DNA of 64,000 nucleotides. Source: Carallia brachiata. Lineage: Eukaryota > Streptophyta > Magnoliopsida > Malpighiales > Rhizophoraceae. The notes below the pieces were generated by a model. That model saw nothing but the letters and a program-made list of their open reading frames with translations. It ran no database searches and was not told the DNA's origin. Positions 52,915-64,000 of this stretch are shown one piece after another. Position numbers and translations under genes: made by a program. Location of the stretch: the NCBI GenBank assembly GCA_021464245.1, contig JADCRB010000110.1, positions 868,001 to 932,000 on the forward strand, given 5' to 3'. Numbering within the stretch: position 1 is the first letter of the stretch; each line of letters starts with the position of its first letter.

Positions 52915-55394
52915 GGCTTCTTATGCTGGGTGAGTAATACATATCATGCTTATGATACTTACTGTAAGTTGCATCAATATCATGCTTATGACATTATTGT
53001 AAGTTGCATCTCTCCATGGTACAGACAGCGCTGCATCGGCCAGGACAACAGAACAGAAATTGCATCCATATTCCGTACCATAATGACTATATTGATCATT
53101 TGCTCCTCTTTGATCTCCTAATCTGTAGGAACATCAAACATGGTCTATGTCTTCAGGATGGAAAAAATGTCGATGGGAAAAATGTTTCTATGCTAAGAAC
53201 ATAATTTTTTTCTTTTTTTTAAAAAAAGGGAGGCAAAAGCTGCTACATTTTATTTCTGCATTAAAGAGTCCATTGATACCAAGCTTCAAAACATGTATTT
53301 CCTTGTTGTGACACTTTGTACTCTTGTTCTTCAGGCTTTCGCGCGAGGGTGGGTCCTTGTAGAAGATACGTCTCTTTCGTCATTCAATAAACAATTAGTG
53401 GTTTTTTTTCCTTTAAATAGCTATGAATAGAAAATACTCCCCCCAGCCCCTTCCAAACAAAAATATAAAAAATAAAAAAAGAAAAAGAATTTTGGTGAGG
53501 AAAACTGTAATTCAGTTTGTGGTACCCTGGTCTTTAATGAGTAAGCATTTGTTTCTTTAGACTTTGACTCAGTTGTATTCAATTGTGCTACTCCCATAAT
53601 TTATTATTTTTTTGGTAAATACTCCCATAATTATTTTGTTAGGCTTGGAACCACTCAAATTCGTCCGACATCAATCTTACCTCAAGTTTTTAAATTAGGT
53701 TATATATATATATATAGCCCGTGGGCTGATGCAAACTGAGCAGGTAACCAAATGAAAAGAGCACAGCCTGCCAAAGCCACCGTGAGGTCGTGGTAAAACT
53801 CCGCGAGGCCCGTTGGATCCAACCTTCAACGGCCCATAATTTGTTCAACATTTCAAAACTTTACCGTTAGGGTTCATAAATAAAAAAATAATATTCGAGA
53901 TTTGTTGGCTAAGGTTTTCAATTTCACTTTTTGAATTTAAGAACTCGCAATTTGTTTAAAACTTTTGAACCGTACCGTTACGATTGATAAACAAAAATGA
54001 AAAGTTAACATTTGAAATTCGTTTGATTGGTAAAGTTTTCTTCCCCCTTCTTTTTCACTTTTGAAATCATAATCTCATAATCTATTGAATGCGGATTAAA
54101 AATTTACTGTTAGGATAAATAATTTACAATAATTACGCCAAGAAAACCCAAGGAATTACTGTAATAGTTGGAGAGATAACTGCAATTAGAGTATATATGG
54201 TAACCGGTATTAACCAAATTATTATCTATTGATATCTAAAAAATGGGCCTCTAATGGACACCCAATATATGCAGAAAAATAGAAGGAAGTGGCCTAGTCG
54301 TGCAGGTGGAGACAGTGTGCCTCCGCTCGAAGGACAAACTCTCGGCCCTTCCCCAACCTTCTTACGAGCATTTGTCGTCTTACAAAACATAAAAGAAAAT
54401 ACTTTGTAGACTCACGGTGTGATTTATATCACATGAAAATATCATTTGGTATCACGTGAGTAACCACGTGTAGTACCAAATAACGGAATTGCATAAAAAT
54501 AGGGTAAATTTTTAAGTGAACTTTGTGTGATATCCAATGTTATTGATTTGGGACCAAATCTTATCTCGCATAGTATAAATCATACCGCGTCTAATTTTTT
54601 TTTTTTGACTTAAAATGGTACATTACAAGTAATTAGTCATCGCACCTGTTTATTCAACTTTTCTCATGAAAAAAAAATATTACTCGAGTACTGAAAAATC
54701 TAAATAAAACTCTACCTTAATAAATTATTACGATTGCTAGATTTAACCCCCAACCATTTAGTCTACCAACTTTCAAGCCTCTTTTAAATAAAGAATATTC
54801 ATAGATTCATGGAGATATTTAAATCTAAATTAATTATATAAAATAAAATTATTGTCTAAACTATCACTTCAACTATGTATAACGGCTAAGCAACTCAAAC
54901 AGCGTTCCTACTTCTATACATGCAGTCTAAAGATGCTGTGCATTAAACTAAAAATTAAAACTGAAGTCAAGAATCAAGCTGCCATGTTTCCTAGTTGTCT
55001 GCATATGCCAAGCTGCCAACAGACAGGCAAGCAGAAGCAACCCCAGCGTTCAAACTTACTTGTGGGCCCGATGCCCACCCCACCGCACACGCACGGACAA
55101 CTCCTCTACTTTTTAGCGCGCCCCCGTCGTCGTCGTTCGCATGCCTTTTAAGCCCAATTGGCCCACATTCCCCCACTCTCTCCGAGTTTACCACCAACCA
55201 CTTCTCCTCCACCGCCGGTTCACCACCGCCATCTGCGGAGGCCTCTCTCTCTCTTTCTCGATCTCGACGAGTTCGCCACCACCATCTCCACCACCAGCAC
55301 CAGTCCACCACGTCATCTACGGAGGCGAAGGAGGCGGCGGCGGCGACTCCCCCACTTTCCGTCGTTTCCGACAAAACAACTCTCTTTGTTAATC
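52915..55394. other. Thiolase 3' flank, intergenic DNA and NOI-gene leader
   Basis: Begins with the thiolase 3' untranslated region, which includes a short duplication. AT-rich DNA follows, with a (TA)n run near 53701-53716. From about 55100 the sequence becomes GC-rich, CT-rich and purine-poor, likely the leader of the gene starting at 55395. The long overlapping frames there on both strands (54991-55475) are compositional artefacts of that CCACC-rich leader. Confidence 0.5.
52943..53012. repeat. 36-bp tandem duplication in thiolase 3' region
   Basis: Two adjacent copies starting ATCATGCTTATGA and ending GTAAGTTGCATC, with a few differences and a two-base length difference. Confidence 0.8.
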
Positions 55395-57820
55395 ATGGCG
55401 GTACGGACTCCTACTGTATTAGACACACACATTCAATATAATATCATGACCATTACGTCCTCGGAGGTGCCATGACTTTTACAGATTTAGGACCTCAATT
55501 CTGTGTTTTTTCTGTACATGTGTGTGTTCATCTTTCTTGTGATCATTAAAGCATTGGTTTGTTAATCTTTCTTTTTTCTAGTTTTTTCCTTTTTTTTACG
55601 TTTTTTGTCGAATACTTTCTTTTTAGTGATGTTCGCTTTGCTGGGGAATCTACTTTCGAATGTTGTTGTTCTTATTCGCATTTCTAGTCAAATTTTGTTG
55701 AGGAGGATTGTTGTTGCAGTGAAAGATCGCAAATTTCAATTTTCCCAATTAATTTCTGTTTCAAAGTTGGTCTCAATGTGCCAAAAGCGAAACCAGGCAA
55801 ACCGTGTTGTGATGTAAGATGTCGCCACGCCCTTTGGTTTTACCTTTTGAAGTTGTTGAAACACCAGACTGTTCAGTATTAGGTTTGTACATTCACCCGC
55901 GAATCGGATTTTTTTCAATAGAATTACATGAAGTAGTCATGCATTTGCTACCTGCTAGCACAAGGCTCGATTCGATCTATTAAGTGGTCACTGATCCTAC
56001 TTTGGTTCTGATCTCTGGAGGGACCCTCCTCGTAATCCTGGTGTTCAGGAAAACTGTCTAATCTGCCAGTGATCCCATGCGCTGCTCACTTGATGTTGTT
56101 CTGGGCTGGATCGGTGCACGTTTTATTAAGGTGCTATCACCTGTTTTCCAGATTGGCTTTGTTTAGCTGTTTTTGTAGTTGTTTCATAAACCATAATTCC
56201 ATCTTTGTTGCTAAGTTTATTCTGGAAGCAGCCCCCATATGTCAGTTTGTAATTTCTTTTTTTTTTTATTGATCCATATATCAAAAGTAATAATGACCAT
56301 TTGTTATAAATCTTGAGGCCTGTATCTTAAAGATTAAATGAAGAAGTTGATTGATCAGTTTTGCTTTGGTTTATATAATTTTAGGTTAGTTGAAGGCTTA
56401 GAGCTTTTTTATTTCTATTTATACATGATGTCTTGAAAGCATCCACTTTTCTACAATGCATGCGTAACAATATTGAAATTGGTTGACATTTATGTCAGCC
56501 ATGTCCAGTTTCATGCACCTACATCACCTTTATAGATCCATATTAATGTCATTATCTTCTTTATTATACTCAACAATAATCAACTGTTTAAGCTTGCTCA
56601 GAGAAGGCATTTTTGTTCCATCATATGATTGCGTTGTGATGACCGACTGTTCGTGTGACTCTCCTCAGGAGAAGGGTCAGCCTTTGCCAAAGTTTGGTGA
56701 GTGGGATGTCAATGACCCAGCATCAGCTGAGGGATTCACAGTTATATTTAACAAGGCTAGGAATGAGAAAAAGACTGGGGGCAACCCCGATTCACCAACA
56801 AAAAATAATTCCACAATAAAGCAAGGTGCCACTCCCACTCTTGGAAAGCCTCCATCTGTAAGTTGCAGCCTTCATGTACCTTACATGGTTGCCTTTTTTT
56901 ATGCATAAATGCTGTGCATGCATTTTTTTTACTCTCATTTTTGTTTCCACATCTTACACAGAAGATGAGATGGATTCTTTTATTCTGAGTGATACAACTA
57001 AAGAGTAAGTTATATGTGTTACTGAGAACTAGTACATTTTCTTGTCATGCGCCAGCATTTAAGTGTTTCTTCCGTTGAATCTGCTTGTTCGGTGGTACAT
57101 GGGAATTTCTTCTGCTATTAGCCTCATCAACTTGTTTCAGCCAAACATTATTCCATTTGCTTTTCTATGCTTCTTGAATTCTTTCTGGTATTTGAGGATT
57201 TATCTGAATTTATAACTTTCATTAAATCTTTGCAAATTATATCCTCATATAGTTTGACTTCCAGCCCGCTACCCTCCTTTACACTGTTTTATCATGTCGA
57301 GCCCAGACTTTATCTTGCGTGCTTCTTAAGTAATGGGATTTCTTAACTTGTTACCCTTTTGGGGAGGAGGAAGATGGGCAGAAAAAAGTATCAGCCCGTT
57401 TAAGCACTTGTATGTCCCAACTTCACTGCAGTGGCAAACACCCTTTTAATGCCTTGTTATCCTGCTCATGTCTTATGCAGAGTTTAAGCCCTTGAGTATG
57501 CAAATTTTTGCAGCAGTGCTTAGCACTCTTATAATGCCTTATCCTGCTTAATTAATGCTACTCACTTTGCTCATAAATAAACTACCATTTTGTTGATTAA
57601 CTTCCTATATTATAAATTTGACTGTTCTTTTATTTGTACGGTCACGTTCTTAGTTACCTACAGAAAGAGCTCCCTGGTAGATGACAGACCCAAAGGGTGC
57701 CGTTGTTAGACAATAAACGTATCTAATGAAAGCTCATGCTTTATATTTGACATTGATGAATGCATTATCGAATTGCAGAGAAAATGGTTTTGCTGCATAA
57801 GAACTCGTGATGCAGATTAA
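55395..57820 (+). CDS. NOI/RIN4-type small protein
   Basis: Three exons, all phase 0 with GT-AG borders: 55395-55400 (Met-Ala), 56669-56857 and 57779-57820, giving 78 residues. The middle exon carries the NOI core PLPKFGEWDVNDPASAEGFT followed by VIFNKARNEKK, the segment cleaved by the bacterial protease AvrRpt2 in the immune regulator RIN4. The last exon encodes RKWFCCIRTRDAD; the adjacent cysteines before a basic tail are the likely palmitoylation site that anchors NOI proteins to the plasma membrane. Short NOI proteins like this are known as nitrate-induced or RIN4-like, and their individual roles are mostly unproven. The two-codon first exon is the least certain part; it is supported by its GT donor, matching phase and a CT-rich leader. 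Confidence 0.8.
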
Positions 57821-58176
57821 TGGGATGGCTCTTATCTTGTGAGACCTTTATGGAAAAATTTTGTTTATCTATACCTGCTCCCAGGCATGAAATCCTAGAA
57901 AGACTGGAGCTGTATTCAGAGTTATGACGGGTCCTACTAGAATTCGTTTGTTTGTGACTTATTTTCCGTTTTTCTATATTAGTGGATTATCACCTTCCGT
58001 TTCATTCTTATATGTGCTACGAGTTCAAAGTACTACAGCTTGCCCCATCAGTTCTTTTGAGTGATATGATTTTGCTATTCGTTGAGTTTTTTCCTTTCCA
58101 TTGTCGTGTGTATCAATTTGCTTATACCTAGAAATATTGATGATTTGTTGCCATAATCAACAAAGTAGCGGCTGCT

Positions 58177-59608
58177 TTAGAAACTCAGAATTCTGAGATA
58201 GTGGCAATGGATAACAGTGTAAAATCTCAAGAAACGAGTATGAAGTGTAGGAAGCAAAATTCTTAGGTTGTGAAGGAACAAGCAGTGAATAAATAGACAA
58301 ATTAACAAATAAGTAAAAGATGCCAACTTCACTCGAAACGAAAGACGAAGCTCTTCGTTAACGGTGATCTCGAAGGCTGCAAAGATGATATGAAAGATAA
58401 AAACACTCTCTGCTGACACTTTACGGCTGGCAAGATTGCCTGATGATTGGAGACGTTGCAGTTGCACCCATCTATGAAGAAATCTAAACTCTGGACAATC
58501 CAGCTTTCTTTCGAACAGGAGTTGCAGCAGGTAGACCTGGAGGACGCTGGCCCAATCAACCCAGCTGATTCAAACATTGCCTTGTGGATTGCTCTTTGGC
58601 TCATGTTATCGTTCACTGCATTCAAGTCGCAGAAATATTTCAGGGGCAGAATGCAGGCATTAATTGCAGCTGATCGCGTAATTCAGTTCCACATAAATTG
58701 GAAGATTTTATGGTGAACTTTTGGAATGGAAAGGAGCTTAGCTATGAAAGTTTGACCTATTGCCTGCCGTTCTGTCTGAGCCTCAATCCAATGCTGCTCA
58801 AACTGGATGTTGGAAAGAGCTTCCTCCAGCTTGGCTATCTGCTTCATCAAAGGGCAAAATGCTCTGCACAAATCCTACAAGTTAGCTCATTTCAGTTTGA
58901 TACTAGGTTTTTGGGTTTGAGACCTCCTAGTATTTAAAAGCCCATTAGGCCTCGACCAATCTAGAGTCGAGCCGAAATACCTATAAGGAGGCAAAACTCT
59001 CTCAGTGCTCATTTTTCTATACACAAGCATTAGTAGCATGCAGTTAGGTTGTTTGCATGTATTTGGAGGATTATTAAGCCACAAATATCTAGCCAATCAA
59101 ACGGTAAAAGAATGAAAGAGGGGGCTCACATCTCTTACATGCTGATCACTTTGTAAGATGTTGAGCAGCATGCATATCAAAATCGACGATTTCATGATAA
59201 GGAGACTTGTTGTTGAAACAGAAGCGGTATAACCCTTTTTGGCTAGCCAAGAAATCGAACTTTTGCTCGTCTTATCCCTCATTTCTCGAATCTGTTCTCC
59301 AGACGGTCCCCTGATCTAGCCAGTTCATGGAAATCAAACACTTGATATTTCCTATTCCACATTAACATTAATGGTATGTTCAATGCAGAGGAGGAAGAGG
59401 AGGATGTATCTTCGTCAGCGAAATGCCTGGCGTTTTCAGCCTTGACGACGACAAAAGAGACATGAAGATTGGTGTCGCCATCCTGTTCCAGATTGTGGGA
59501 CAAGCATTGTTCTCTGTCCAATGCAAGTCTGATCCCACTTGTCTCCCTCATGCAAACGGCCATTATTATTGTTGACATCACTAGATTTCTCACTTCCCAT
59601 ATATCCAT
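58177..59608 (-). pseudogene. Decayed p24/EMP24 cargo receptor gene (p24 beta2-like)
   Basis: Minus-strand blocks match an EMP24/GP25L protein, which cycles between ER and Golgi in COPI/COPII vesicles. Block 1 (59608 to about 59400): weak signal sequence, IRLALDREQCLSHNLEQDGD and HVSFVVVKA. Block 2 (59315-59130): GPSGEQIREMRDKTSK, KFDFLASQKGLYRFCFNNKS, DQHVRD. Block 3 (58874-58757): KQIAKLEEALSNIQFEQHWI. Block 4 (58615 to about 58501): NDNMSQRAIHKAMFESAGLI then SVLQVYLLQLLFERKL. Blocks 2, 3 and 4 have proper splice sites. Lesions: no donor and no GVDLVV-like segment at the end of block 1 (a TCC repeat stands there); frame breaks in an A4 run (about 59247-59255), near 59143-59148, in a C3 run in block 3 and in a G3 run in block 4; and no stop at the usual C-terminus, the frame instead running on to 58177. 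Several unlike lesions point to a true pseudogene. Confidence 0.75.
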
Positions 59609-59683
59609 CTCTTTTTCCTGCAATGAATCGCATTTCCAATCGGAAACCTTTTTATCACGATCAGCCCTTGCATGCACACACAA

Positions 59684-60798
59684 CTAGTTCAGATCCAGAA
59701 GTCGATGATGGGAAACGAAACAGAGAAGACAGGAGGGAGAAGACTGCCTTCAACTTCAAGCCTTTACGTAATGTTGATGGAGGGATCAAATGAGGAATGA
59801 ATTCTGATTAATGGGGACGTAAATGAAAATCTTACATACTGTTTGTTACTTGAAAAAAGAAAGTGAAAAGTGGAAGAGTAGCAGTGGGTGGTTTTAGATA
59901 AATAAAAGAAGTAATTTCAACAATTTAAGACTCTAACAGTTTATCATTTTTTATTTTTTCATGAATTCAATTATCTAACGGTCTATATTATTTTTTAATA
60001 CTTTAAAAACATCTAAGTGAAGCATTAATTTTTTACAAAGTAGAATTGGGAACAAAATGCTTTTTTTTTTTTTTTTGGGTCTATGCCTCTGTAACTCTGT
60101 TGTTCTTTACTTTGGTATTTGACTGGTTGGGCTCTTGAACCGTCTCAAACTGACGATTTTTTCAGGGAAGTTGGCAAACGGACATTGGAATCAAAACGAC
60201 GTCGGTTGTTTGCCGTGCGGCTGGCGATCCAGAAGTAGAAAAGGAATCCAAATTCATTGGCCCCTTCATGGCGGTCCTCGTTTCGAGGTTCCAGGTCGCC
60301 CCCGCCCTTTTAGTTGGTCTAGTTGAATTGGAATAAAGAGTTTATTTTAAAACTTAGTCGAACCCCAGATCTGACCCGGTGCTAAGCTAAATCTAGTAGT
60401 TGTATGCAGTGCTAAATAGCCTTTCTTACCCTTCCTGTTCAAGACCAAAGCCAATTCAACGAAGGGACCATTTCCCATTTTCGAAGGCTTTCTGTCAACG
60501 AAGCCATCACCATTTACCCCATTGCCTTCGTTTAAAACAGTTGGACCTTTATACATAGAAAATGGATTGGCGCTTCACTAGCTCATTTGTCTTCAAGCCC
60601 ACGAACGAATGAAAGCATATAAACTTAAGGTGCAAAACATTACAATGTTCTTTAACATGTTCTTATCATCAGTTTCAACTATAGGAAACTTTTCCTAGAA
60701 CATTGCTGAGAATTGGCATAAATCAATGCTGCTTCAGTCAACTTCAACCTTACGGTAAAAAACAGTACAACAACAGTACTTAACTCCCTACTTTGAAC
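59684..60798. other. Intergenic stretch
   Basis: No gene recognised. A T run lies at 60061-60076. The frames at 60135-60326 (plus) and 60347-60556 (minus) have ordinary codon-like composition but no motif I know. The right end is the 3' flank of the IGPS gene. Confidence 0.45.
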
Positions 60799-63795
60799 TC
60801 AAATGGAAATATGTTTACCAAAAAGTCCAGTTATTCCCTTCCCAGGATCGGATTGTTTCACGATAGACTCACCGACCAATACCTGCAACACAATAGAACA
60901 GGTTAAAATGTAGTTTGATGCATGGATGATACAGAAACCCTACAAGTGAGTAGAGCACAGATGATGAGGAACAATTAAATTCATTTATTTTCATAGAAGA
61001 CATCTAGTGTTGCCCACTGACAGGATGTGGGCAGAGCCTCCCACCTAGTCATGTGGAATTGAAGTTACTGGAGCTTACCGCTTTAACGCCAGCTTCTTGC
61101 ACGTAAGCAATATCATCGGGAGTAAATAGCCCAGACTCCCCGACTACCTGCAATGTTCACAGATGACCTAGCAAATTAAGCTTTCGAGATCACAAGAAAA
61201 TTCAAGGTAAACTTTCCTTTAGCAGTTCATCTTAAGAGAGAACCACATACAAGTATGTCTTTTTGATGGATAAGTTGGCCACGCTCTCCTCGAAGAAGCT
61301 TCCTTGTGTTACTGATATCAACCTCAAATGTCTCTAGAGGCAACAAAAATATAAAAATTGAGCATCCTACATAATTTGTGAATGATAAACCAATTTATCA
61401 ATGTTAAAGACAATGACGTTGTTGCCAAAGGTGTTTTGCCAATGTACACATGAATGATGGCAAACCATACCAAGGTTACGATTGTTAATCCCAATTAACT
61501 CAACTCCTTCTATTCCAAGAACACGATCCATTTCTCTTTCATCGTGCACCTATGGATTAAACAAAAAAAAAAAAAAGTGCAAGTAATTCAGGAAGTCCAC
61601 TGAGTCTATATAAAGGTGCATATATTCAATGATAAGAACACTTATGTAGCTGTCGACAATAACTCATAAACTTCTATAGACTAAAGTATCCAAAAATTTT
61701 GGCCAAAAGCATATAATCAATAAAAGGTAATTATTTTTCATTAATTGGCAGTAAAGGGCTCCTTTAAAACATTTTATGTCAAAAAAAATGTATTAATGAT
61801 GAAAGAAGCACCATTCAGACCTCCACAAGGGCTGTCAAACCAAGCATCTTGCATATCTTGATCATGTAGCTGATATCGAGATCAGGCAAAACAGCAGCTA
61901 TTAAAAGAATTGCATCTGCACCTTTAATCCGGGCATAGAAGATCTGCCATGCATCTACGATAAATTCTTTGCACAGCAGAGGGCACTGCATTATTTTCAT
62001 TAGAATGATGCTTTTCATTTGCCATTATCTTGAAAGAAAAAAGGGTGGGGGGGGGGGGGGAGCAAAAGAAATTAGTCATAGAGTAAAACTATAATTCAAA
62101 AGCAAACCTTCACTCCAGCATTTCTTATTGCTTCCAAATTTTCAAAGCTCCCCTTAAATTTGCCAAAAAAACGAAAAAAAAAAAGGAAGAAGAAGAAGAA
62201 AGGATGTCAGCAGTAACCAACTACTTGTTGCTGTAGTAACTTCAGATTCAACAATCATAAAAAGACAGCAATGTATATACAGACACATTTGCACATGGAG
62301 TGCACAAAAAGGATTGTCCAGAAAGATAACCTGATATTTTACCTTAAAAAACTTTTCATCCGCCAAAACACTAAGGCATGCAGCTCCACCTTTTTCATAA
62401 GCTCGAGCAATTTCAACCTGTCACAAGAATATTAAGATTGATTATAACAACTGTAGAGAACGAATGCATCCAATAATGAATTCAAAAAGCAGATAGATGA
62501 CTTTCTTTCTTAAAAAAAAGCCAATGTGAGATCAAACTAGTCATCTGCATAAATGTATCTCAAATTTAGCGATAATCCATCATTCCTGATTGCAGAAAAG
62601 TGCCCGCTGTTGTCTTATACTATCCAAAACCCACATGCCTTAGTTATAAGCATTTTGCAAGGAAGTGTGCATTTAAAATGAGGAGACGCAAGACTCTTTT
62701 GCGGAACATATGCATGTGTGCCTAAACAACAACGACAGAATGGGCTCATATCCCCCAATTCGTCTCACTGCTTCTCTCAACTATTTTATTTGTTCTACAT
62801 CATCAATCTATTCAGAAAACAACTTGAAGAATAACAAAACAGTAAAGGTATCAAATTTAGATCATAAACGTAATAGAAACAAAATAACACTTAGCATATA
62901 GAGAGTGAGAAAGCAAACCGGATCAAAATCCTCTCTCAAAATTCCTCTACTTGGAGAAGCTTTCTTCACTTCTGCAATCAAGCCAGGCAGTCCAGTCCGA
63001 CGGCCGGCTTCCTTGAGAGCCCCAATAAAATCTCTGGCGGGAGGAGCATTCTCCAGGGATTTCTTCAGCACAGAAAGTGGCCTTCTTTCTTTCAACTGCC
63101 AAACGAACACCAATAAAACTATATAAATAACTAAATATATTTTACAAAAAGCCACGAAAGAGAGAGAGAAAGAGAAAGCTACTTGTGAGACTTCCATGTC
63201 CTTGTGCCAAATGATCTCCTCAAGAATGTTCCGCGGAGTATTGCTCTCGTCTTGAATCCGGAACTCAAAGGGACCCACATAATCCAACGGCGGCCCCGTG
63301 GGCGGTCGCCTCCTAATTCTGATTCCTTGGCCAGTAGCAATCTCTTCTCGAAGCATGTGCACTTCCCATTCTTTCGCCTTAAGCGCCGCACTTTCTCCAG
63401 CTCCCCCACCCGCCGTCGAAACCGCCGCCGACCCAGTTCTTGTCTCTGGCTATATATATATTTTTTGGCCATAATTTTCAGACCCAAAAGGACGAATTCA
63501 CTTACAATCAAAAATCATTAAGCTTTCAATACACAAATATCCAAAACAAAACAAAAAAAAAAAAAAAAGAAAGAAAGAAAGAAAGAAAGAACAGTCTTGA
63601 AACAAAGCCTCAAAATTAAAAGGTAATAGAACTTACAAGCTGGGCTCGAATGGAGGCAACGGAGAGATGATCCCCCGCAGGCGAGTTCATGGAAGGCCGT
63701 CTGACCGACAAGTTGGGTCTGTAACAGAGAGAAGGAGGGGCGACCCTGAAGGTGAACCTAGCAGGTGTTGATTTCAGGGACATCAGTCCCTCCAT
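60799..63795 (-). CDS. IGPS: Indole-3-glycerol-phosphate synthase, plastid
   Basis: Ten exons on the minus strand, all with GT-AG borders and no frame break: 63795-63637, 63449-63183, 63095-62919, 62417-62343, 62152-62108, 61985-61821, 61549-61471, 61333-61251, 61147-61079, 60882-60799; 400 residues. It closes the indole ring of indole-3-glycerol phosphate from CdRP, the fourth step from chorismate to tryptophan, in the plastid. Residues 1-60 are Ser/Arg/Pro-rich, a transit peptide. The TIM-barrel active-site blocks are all present: [12 protein letters not shown] (Lys), LLCKEFIVD (Lys), ALVEVHDE (Glu), GINNRNL (Asn) and VGESGLFTP (Glu, Ser), then [10 protein letters not shown] near the end. 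Length equals that of Arabidopsis IGPS (about 402; At5g48220 as I recall). The junction between exons 1 and 2 uses an AG inside a TA repeat and is the least certain. Confidence 0.95.
62047..62060. repeat. G14 homopolymer in an IGPS intron
   Basis: Fourteen uninterrupted G on the plus strand, between IGPS exons 5 and 6. Confidence 0.9.
63568..63591. repeat. (GAAA)n tract in IGPS intron 1
   Basis: About six GAAA units after an A run, between IGPS exons 1 and 2. Confidence 0.9.
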
Positions 63796-64000
63796 TCCAA
63801 TAAATATCGAATTAGGGGTTTACACCTCACAAAAGCACAGCTTTCTTCTTCTTCTTCTTCTTCTTCTTCTTCACCCTGTATGTAGAGATGTCTGGCTTGG
63901 CTAGTAGCTAATTTTTTTGACATGAATGGCTAGTAGCTAATTGATATTAGTGTGGCCGAGGCAGGTAGGTAGGTTTGTGGCCCCTTCTTGCTGAGTGGCT
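63796..64000. other. IGPS leader and promoter start
   Basis: Includes a (CTT)n tract at 63844-63872, read as GAA repeats in the IGPS leader. No clear TATA box was seen before the window ends. Confidence 0.5.
63844..63872. repeat. (CTT)n microsatellite in the IGPS leader
   Basis: About nine to ten CTT units just upstream of the IGPS start codon. Confidence 0.9.

Noticed and set aside
54991..55475. Several long overlapping open frames on both strands (75-148 codons)
   Set aside because: They share one CCACC/TCTC-rich, purine-poor leader segment of the NOI gene. The proteins are proline/serine/threonine or glycine/tryptophan-rich runs with no domain, as expected from composition alone.

Overview
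This window is nuclear DNA of a flowering plant, most likely a eudicot. Genes have many short exons with GT-AG introns separated by AT-rich DNA. Small non-autonomous transposons and microsatellites are scattered between genes. Every recognisable gene has a close counterpart in Arabidopsis-type genomes. The species cannot be named from the sequence alone. I see no organelle, viral, CRISPR or bacterial content.

Layout: an intronless F-box gene of the SNEEZY/SLEEPY2 type (3.4-3.9 kb, minus); a transposon-rich, gene-free stretch (4-11.6 kb) with a Tourist-like MITE, two related hAT-like MITEs with intact 8-bp target duplications and a tRNA-derived SINE nested in one of them; a DUF761-type membrane protein (11.8-12.4, plus); an FRS10-like FAR1-related transcription factor (14.3-16.6, minus); a MEF7-like DYW pentatricopeptide RNA-editing factor (18.3-21.5, minus); a three-exon gene for a 118-residue, probably plastid, single-pass membrane protein (23.3-23.9, plus); a decayed SnRK1 beta-subunit gene (24.7-25.7, minus); a conserved acidic membrane protein of unknown role (31.8-32.5, plus); an NF-YB3-like histone-fold subunit (35.2-35.8, plus); a second Tourist-like MITE (38.6-39.1); a kelch protein of the nitrile-specifier-5 type (39.3-40.9, minus); a long gene-poor stretch (41-48.6); a 13-exon cytosolic acetoacetyl-CoA thiolase gene (48.9-52.9, plus) with a hairpin minisatellite in an intron; a NOI/RIN4-type small protein (55.4-57.8, plus); a decayed p24/EMP24 cargo-receptor gene (58.2-59.6, minus); and a complete 10-exon plastid indole-3-glycerol-phosphate synthase gene (60.8-63.8, minus).

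The genes do not form one pathway. IGPS makes the indole ring for tryptophan, the thiolase starts the cytosolic mevalonate pathway, and the others act in gibberellin signalling, transcription or organelle RNA editing. The F-box, kelch, thiolase and IGPS genes belong to one conserved neighbourhood: as I recall, their Arabidopsis counterparts lie together at about At5g48170-At5g48230.

The most practical observation concerns three otherwise well-preserved genes (FRS10, MEF7, thiolase). Each is broken by what looks like a single missing base in a short A/T run, which suggests consensus errors rather than three dead genes. Two other loci (SnRK1 beta, p24) carry several kinds of lesion and look like real pseudogenes. 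I found no convincing new multi-gene system. The best candidate for something undescribed is the small plastid membrane protein.
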